Shown here piece after piece: positions 7,288 to 9,525 of a stretch of 9,525 nucleotides of DNA (the stretch's first letter is position 1; every line of letters starts with the position of its first letter). Both the position numbers and the translations under genes were made by a program. This DNA is from GCA-2730975 sp964576585 (GTDB lineage Bacteria; Verrucomicrobiota; Verrucomicrobiia; Opitutales; Seribacteraceae), in NCBI GenBank assembly GCA_964576585.1, contig CAZNWO010000126.1, forward strand, positions 1 to 9,525, in the 5' to 3' direction. The notes beneath the pieces were generated by a model. It did not search any database and was not told the DNA's origin. It saw nothing but the letters and a program-made list of their open reading frames with translations.

Positions 7288-8106
7288 CTAGCCCTCCAAG
7301 GGCAAGAGACCTTGGGCCAGCTCTCGGGCCTTCTCGCCGATCTCGGCAGGAATCCGTTCGGGACTTTCCAAGTTGCGGGGGATGCAGTTCACCAAGGCGC
7401 TGCCGACGACCACCCCGTCCGCAGCCTCAGCCACCGAGCGGACCTGCTCGGCGCTAGATATGCCGAAACCGACCACCACGGGCAGGTCGGAATGGCGACG
7501 AATGGTCGAGACTCTCTCCCCCAGGTCGGACGCCAAGTCGTCCCGCTCGCCCGTGACTCCTTCCCGCGAAACGTAATAGAGAAAGCCCGAGGCAGCCTCG
7601 GCAATCAACGGGATTCGCTCCTCGGGCGTAGTCGGTGCCACGATGAAAACGTTTCTCATGCCGCGTTCACGCGATGCCGCCACCAGCTCATCCGATTCCT
7701 CCGGTGGCAAGTCCAGGGTCAGCAATCCGTCCACGCCCGCCTTCAGGGCCTTGTCGACGTAGGCCTCGACTCCCTGCGAAAAAACCAAGTTGTAGTAGGT
7801 ATAGAAGACGATGGGAGCGTCGGAAAACTCCCGCACTGCCTTCACCAAGCGAAAGACGTCCTCCTGTCTGCAGCCAGCCTCCAATGCGCGCTGGGCGGCC
7901 AACTGGTTGGTCAAGCCGTCCGCGAGGGGATCCGAGAAAGGCACGCCCAGCTCGAGCAAGTCCACCCCGTTCTCCAGCAAAGCCCTGCAGATTGCGAGGG
8001 AGGTGTCGAAGTCGGGGTCGCAGGCGCAGACGTATCCCACGAAGGTCGCGCGATTCTCTTCCTTGGCGCGTGCGAAAAGTTTCGCGATCCTGTCCAAACT
8101 GTCCAT
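7288..8106 (-). CDS. trpA: Tryptophan synthase alpha subunit
   Basis: TrpA cleaves indole-3-glycerol phosphate to indole and glyceraldehyde 3-phosphate, and channels indole to TrpB in the alpha2-beta2 complex. The product is 272 residues, the standard length. The catalytic glutamate E52 and aspartate D63 sit in the LELGVPFSDPLADG signature (51-64). FYTYYNLV is at 101-108, YYVSREGVTG (177-186) is the phosphate-loop region, and VVGFGIS (211-217) and DGVVVGSALV (230-239) complete the TIM barrel. The start is the ATG at 8106 because homology begins there (MDSLDRIAKLF). The frame stays open further upstream, but that part overlaps waaA on the other strand and is not coding. trpB is not adjacent: the upstream neighbour is divergent waaA. 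No Trp-codon leader or attenuator is visible in the 83 bp upstream. Confidence 0.97.
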   Translation of the reverse strand: MDSLDRIAKLFARAKEENRATFVGYVCACDPDFDTSLAICRALLENGVDLLELGVPFSDPLADGLTNQLAAQRALEAGCRQEDVFRLVKAVREFSDAPIVFYTYYNLVFSQGVEAYVDKALKAGVDGLLTLDLPPEESDELVAASRERGMRNVFIVAPTTPEERIPLIAEAASGFLYYVSREGVTGERDDLASDLGERVSTIRRHSDLPVVVGFGISSAEQVRSVAEAADGVVVGSALVNCIPRNLESPERIPAEIGEKARELAQGLLPLEG

Positions 8107-8189
8107 AGTAAGAAAAACGTGAACTTTTTCCAAACCACAGCCTTCAATGCAACGGTAAACCGGAGAAGACTCTCCCAAACGCCACCCTC
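8107..8189. promoter_or_regulatory. Divergent intergenic region between trpA and waaA
   Basis: These 83 bp must hold the 5' control signals for both waaA (plus) and the trpA-led gene string (minus), unless promoters lie inside the neighbouring genes. The trpA side is rich in A/T runs (around 8110-8130) and the waaA side is C-rich. I could not identify a convincing -35/-10 pair on either strand, nor a Shine-Dalgarno before either start. The boundaries follow from the two chosen starts, so the role is inferred from position. Confidence 0.5.
8162..8175. repeat. Short perfect inverted repeat upstream of waaA
   Basis: GGAGA (8162-8166) and TCTCC (8171-8175) are perfectly complementary around the four-base loop AGAC. 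In RNA this would be a five-pair stem ending 14 bases before the waaA start. It could be a small operator or a structure in the waaA leader, but a five-base match is short enough to arise by chance. Confidence 0.3.
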
Positions 8190-9473
8190 GTGATCTGGCT
8201 CTACCGACTGCTTTTCCCCTTCGCGGCGCTCCTTTCCGCCCCGTACTACCTGCGTCGAATGCTTCGCAGGGGAGGCTACGGCACCGACCTCCCCATGCGC
8301 ATCGGCCTCTGGCCACGCCTGCCCGAAAAGAAGCCCGGCATCCGCAGGATCTGGATCCAGGCGGTCAGCGTTGGCGAGCTTGCCTCCATCGGCCCGCTCC
8401 TCGATGAACTCACCGCAAACGACACCGTTGAGGTCGTCCTCACCGGCACCACCAGCACGGGCCTCAGCCTTGCCCGCAAGCGGCACGGCAAGCAAGTCCT
8501 TGCCCAGGGTCCCTTCCCCATCGACTGGTGGCTCTTCTCCCTCCTTGCCTGGAACCGCATCCGCCCCGACCTCGTCGCCATGGTGGACAGCGAGCTCTGG
8601 CCCGAGCACCTCGCCCGGGCAAGAAGCCGAAACGTGCCTGCGGTAATCCTCAACGCCCGCCTTTCCGACCGTTCCTACAAGCGCCTTACCGGGCTTCGGC
8701 TCTTTCGGTCCGTCACCATTCCCCACGGCCTTCGGGTTTTCGCCTCCTCCGAGCCTCAGGCCGAACGATGGAAGGAAGTCGGCATTTCGGCCGACAACCT
8801 CACCGTCACGGGCAACCTCAAGCACGACTACGAGCCCGATCCGCCCCCAAGCCTCGAGGCCCGAACCTCCCTGCGCGGGGAATTCGGCTTCCCCCTCGAC
8901 GACCTCGTCATCGCGGGAGTCTCCACCTGGCCGGGCGAGGAAGCCGCCCTTGCCGAAGTCCTCCTCGCCTCCCGCAAGGAAGGCCTGCCCACCCGCCTCC
9001 TCATCGTTCCTCGTCACGCCGAGCGCCGCGAGCAAGTCGCCAAGGCGCTGGAGGGACGTGGCCTAAGCGTTCACTTTCGGACAAAGGACAAGCAAGCCCC
9101 CGAGGATACCGACGTCTACGTCGCCGACGTCACCGGCGAGCTCGCCTCCCTCATCCGGGCGGCCGACGTCGCCTTCGTGGGCAAATCCCTCCCACCCAAC
9201 GCCGGAGGCCAAAACCCAATCGAGCCCGCCGCCCTCGGCCTTCCCATCCTCCTCGGCCCGAACTGCCGAAACTTCGCCGACACCTGCGACGGCCTCAGCA
9301 AAGCGGGAGCCCTGGTCGAGGTCCGCGACGTTCGCCGGCTCCAAGAGGAAACCCTACGGCTACTCAAAGACCCCGAGGCTCGTCGGAAAACCGGTTACGC
9401 CGCCCTCACATGGAAGAAAGGCCACTCGGGAGCCACCCGCAGAACCATGGAAGCCCTCCTCGAGGCCCTTTGA
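8190..9473 (+). CDS. waaA: 3-deoxy-D-manno-octulosonic acid (KDO) transferase
   Basis: WaaA/KdtA is a membrane-associated GT-B enzyme that moves KDO from CMP-KDO onto the lipid A precursor at the inner face of the inner membrane, starting the LPS core. The product is 427 residues, the usual length. The N-terminus is hydrophobic (3-20) and followed by a basic YLRRMLRRGGY (20-30), as in the family. Landmarks are AVSVGE (58-63), DSELWPEHL (133-141), LNARLSDRS (154-162), TGNLKHD (207-213), STWPGEE (245-251), IVPRHAER (272-279), GELASLIRAADVAFVGKSL (316-334) and GGQNPIEPAALG (339-350). The start is a GTG at 8190: no in-frame ATG precedes it in the gap and homology begins at once. The position aligned with the catalytic Glu of known WaaA appears to be Met36. 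The gene is visibly richer in G/C and C-ending codons than the left half of the window. Confidence 0.95.
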   Translation: MIWLYRLLFPFAALLSAPYYLRRMLRRGGYGTDLPMRIGLWPRLPEKKPGIRRIWIQAVSVGELASIGPLLDELTANDTVEVVLTGTTSTGLSLARKRHGKQVLAQGPFPIDWWLFSLLAWNRIRPDLVAMVDSELWPEHLARARSRNVPAVILNARLSDRSYKRLTGLRLFRSVTIPHGLRVFASSEPQAERWKEVGISADNLTVTGNLKHDYEPDPPPSLEARTSLRGEFGFPLDDLVIAGVSTWPGEEAALAEVLLASRKEGLPTRLLIVPRHAERREQVAKALEGRGLSVHFRTKDKQAPEDTDVYVADVTGELASLIRAADVAFVGKSLPPNAGGQNPIEPAALGLPILLGPNCRNFADTCDGLSKAGALVEVRDVRRLQEETLRLLKDPEARRKTGYAALTWKKGHSGATRRTMEALLEAL

Positions 9474-9525
9474 TTACCCGCGAGAAAGCTCGCCCAAAAC
9501 CCACTCCCGAACGACACCCTCGCGC
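9474..9525 (-). CDS. C-terminal end of a convergent gene entering from the right edge
   Basis: On the minus strand one frame reads REGVVREWVLGELSRG and then TAA (9476-9474), with codons typical of the neighbouring genes. If real, it is the last 16 residues of a gene that begins beyond the window, tail to tail with waaA with no base between the two stops. The REGVV segment faintly recalls the LREG motif near the end of Ppx/GppA phosphatases, but 16 residues are too few for a call. The absence of any other plus-strand signal after waaA makes a convergent gene plausible. Confidence 0.38.
   Translation of the reverse strand, partial: REGVVREWVLGELSRG
9480..9493. terminator. Possible hairpin just after the waaA stop
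   Basis: GCGAG (9480-9484) pairs perfectly with CTCGC (9489-9493) around the loop AAAG, seven bases after the waaA stop. It has no T tract on either side and would lie inside the putative convergent gene, so it is at best a weak or bidirectional termination structure and may be chance. Confidence 0.2.

Noticed and set aside
7105..8193. Long plus-strand open frame of 362 codons opposite trpA and miaA
   Set aside because: It lies antisense to two genes with full family motifs and shows no recognisable domain; long shadow frames are expected in G/C-rich coding DNA.
8107..8316. N-terminal extension of trpA by 70 codons
   Set aside because: The frame is open, but the extension is basic and unstructured in appearance, overlaps waaA on the other strand, and TrpA homology begins at the ATG at 8106.
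7911..9035. Minus-strand open frame of 374 codons opposite waaA
   Set aside because: It is antisense to clear waaA motifs, is Gly/Glu-rich as expected of a shadow, and runs into trpA in another frame.
1..9525. CRISPR, mobile elements, tRNA or rRNA genes
   Set aside because: No direct repeat arrays, transposase or integrase motifs, terminal repeats, or tRNA/rRNA-like sequences were seen on either strand.

Overview
The window looks like chromosomal housekeeping DNA from a Gram-negative bacterium, probably of the PVC superphylum and most likely Verrucomicrobiota (Opitutae-like). This placement is inference. It rests on a KDO transferase (so an LPS outer membrane), on a PpiD/SurA-like anchored protein whose N-terminus reads like verrucomicrobial versions, on an abundance of kinase-like and GYF_2-like domains, and on almost no Shine-Dalgarno sequences before the starts. 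Coding density is high: the longest non-coding gap is about 100 bp, so no stretch over 300 bp lacks a gene. No rRNA, tRNA, CRISPR array, insertion sequence or phage gene is visible.

Layout. Six genes lie head to tail on the minus strand, read from right to left: trpA (8106-7288), miaA (7258-6317), nadK (6265-5447), a transmembrane kinase-like protein (5414-3729), a lipoprotein with a GYF_2-like C-terminus (3699-2791), and a large membrane-anchored PpiD/SurA-like protein (2690 to beyond base 1). The gaps are 29, 51, 32, 29 and 100 bp, so the first five probably share a transcript. The sixth may also have its own weak promoter. On the right, waaA/kdtA (8190-9473) runs on the plus strand, divergent from trpA across 83 bp. 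Its stop codon abuts the stop of a probable convergent gene that enters from the right edge (9474-9525, minus).

How the genes fit together. trpA, miaA and nadK are ordinary metabolic and tRNA-modification genes with intact main motifs. The following three are all predicted to sit at the cell envelope. One is a cytoplasmic kinase fold with altered catalytic residues (HGN instead of HRD, ELG instead of DFG), tethered by two membrane segments around a roughly 160-residue outer domain. The second is a lipoprotein that appears to share a GEW-type strand motif with that outer domain. The third is an anchored periplasmic chaperone-like protein with a proline-rich/collagen-like insert and no visible parvulin active site. 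Together they could form an undescribed envelope sensing or folding module; this is the most interesting hypothesis here. It rests on adjacency and residue reading only.

Base composition drifts across the window: waaA is rich in C-ending codons (40 of 60 bases are G/C at 8521-8580), whereas the start of the PpiD-like gene is not (28 of 60 at 2581-2640).
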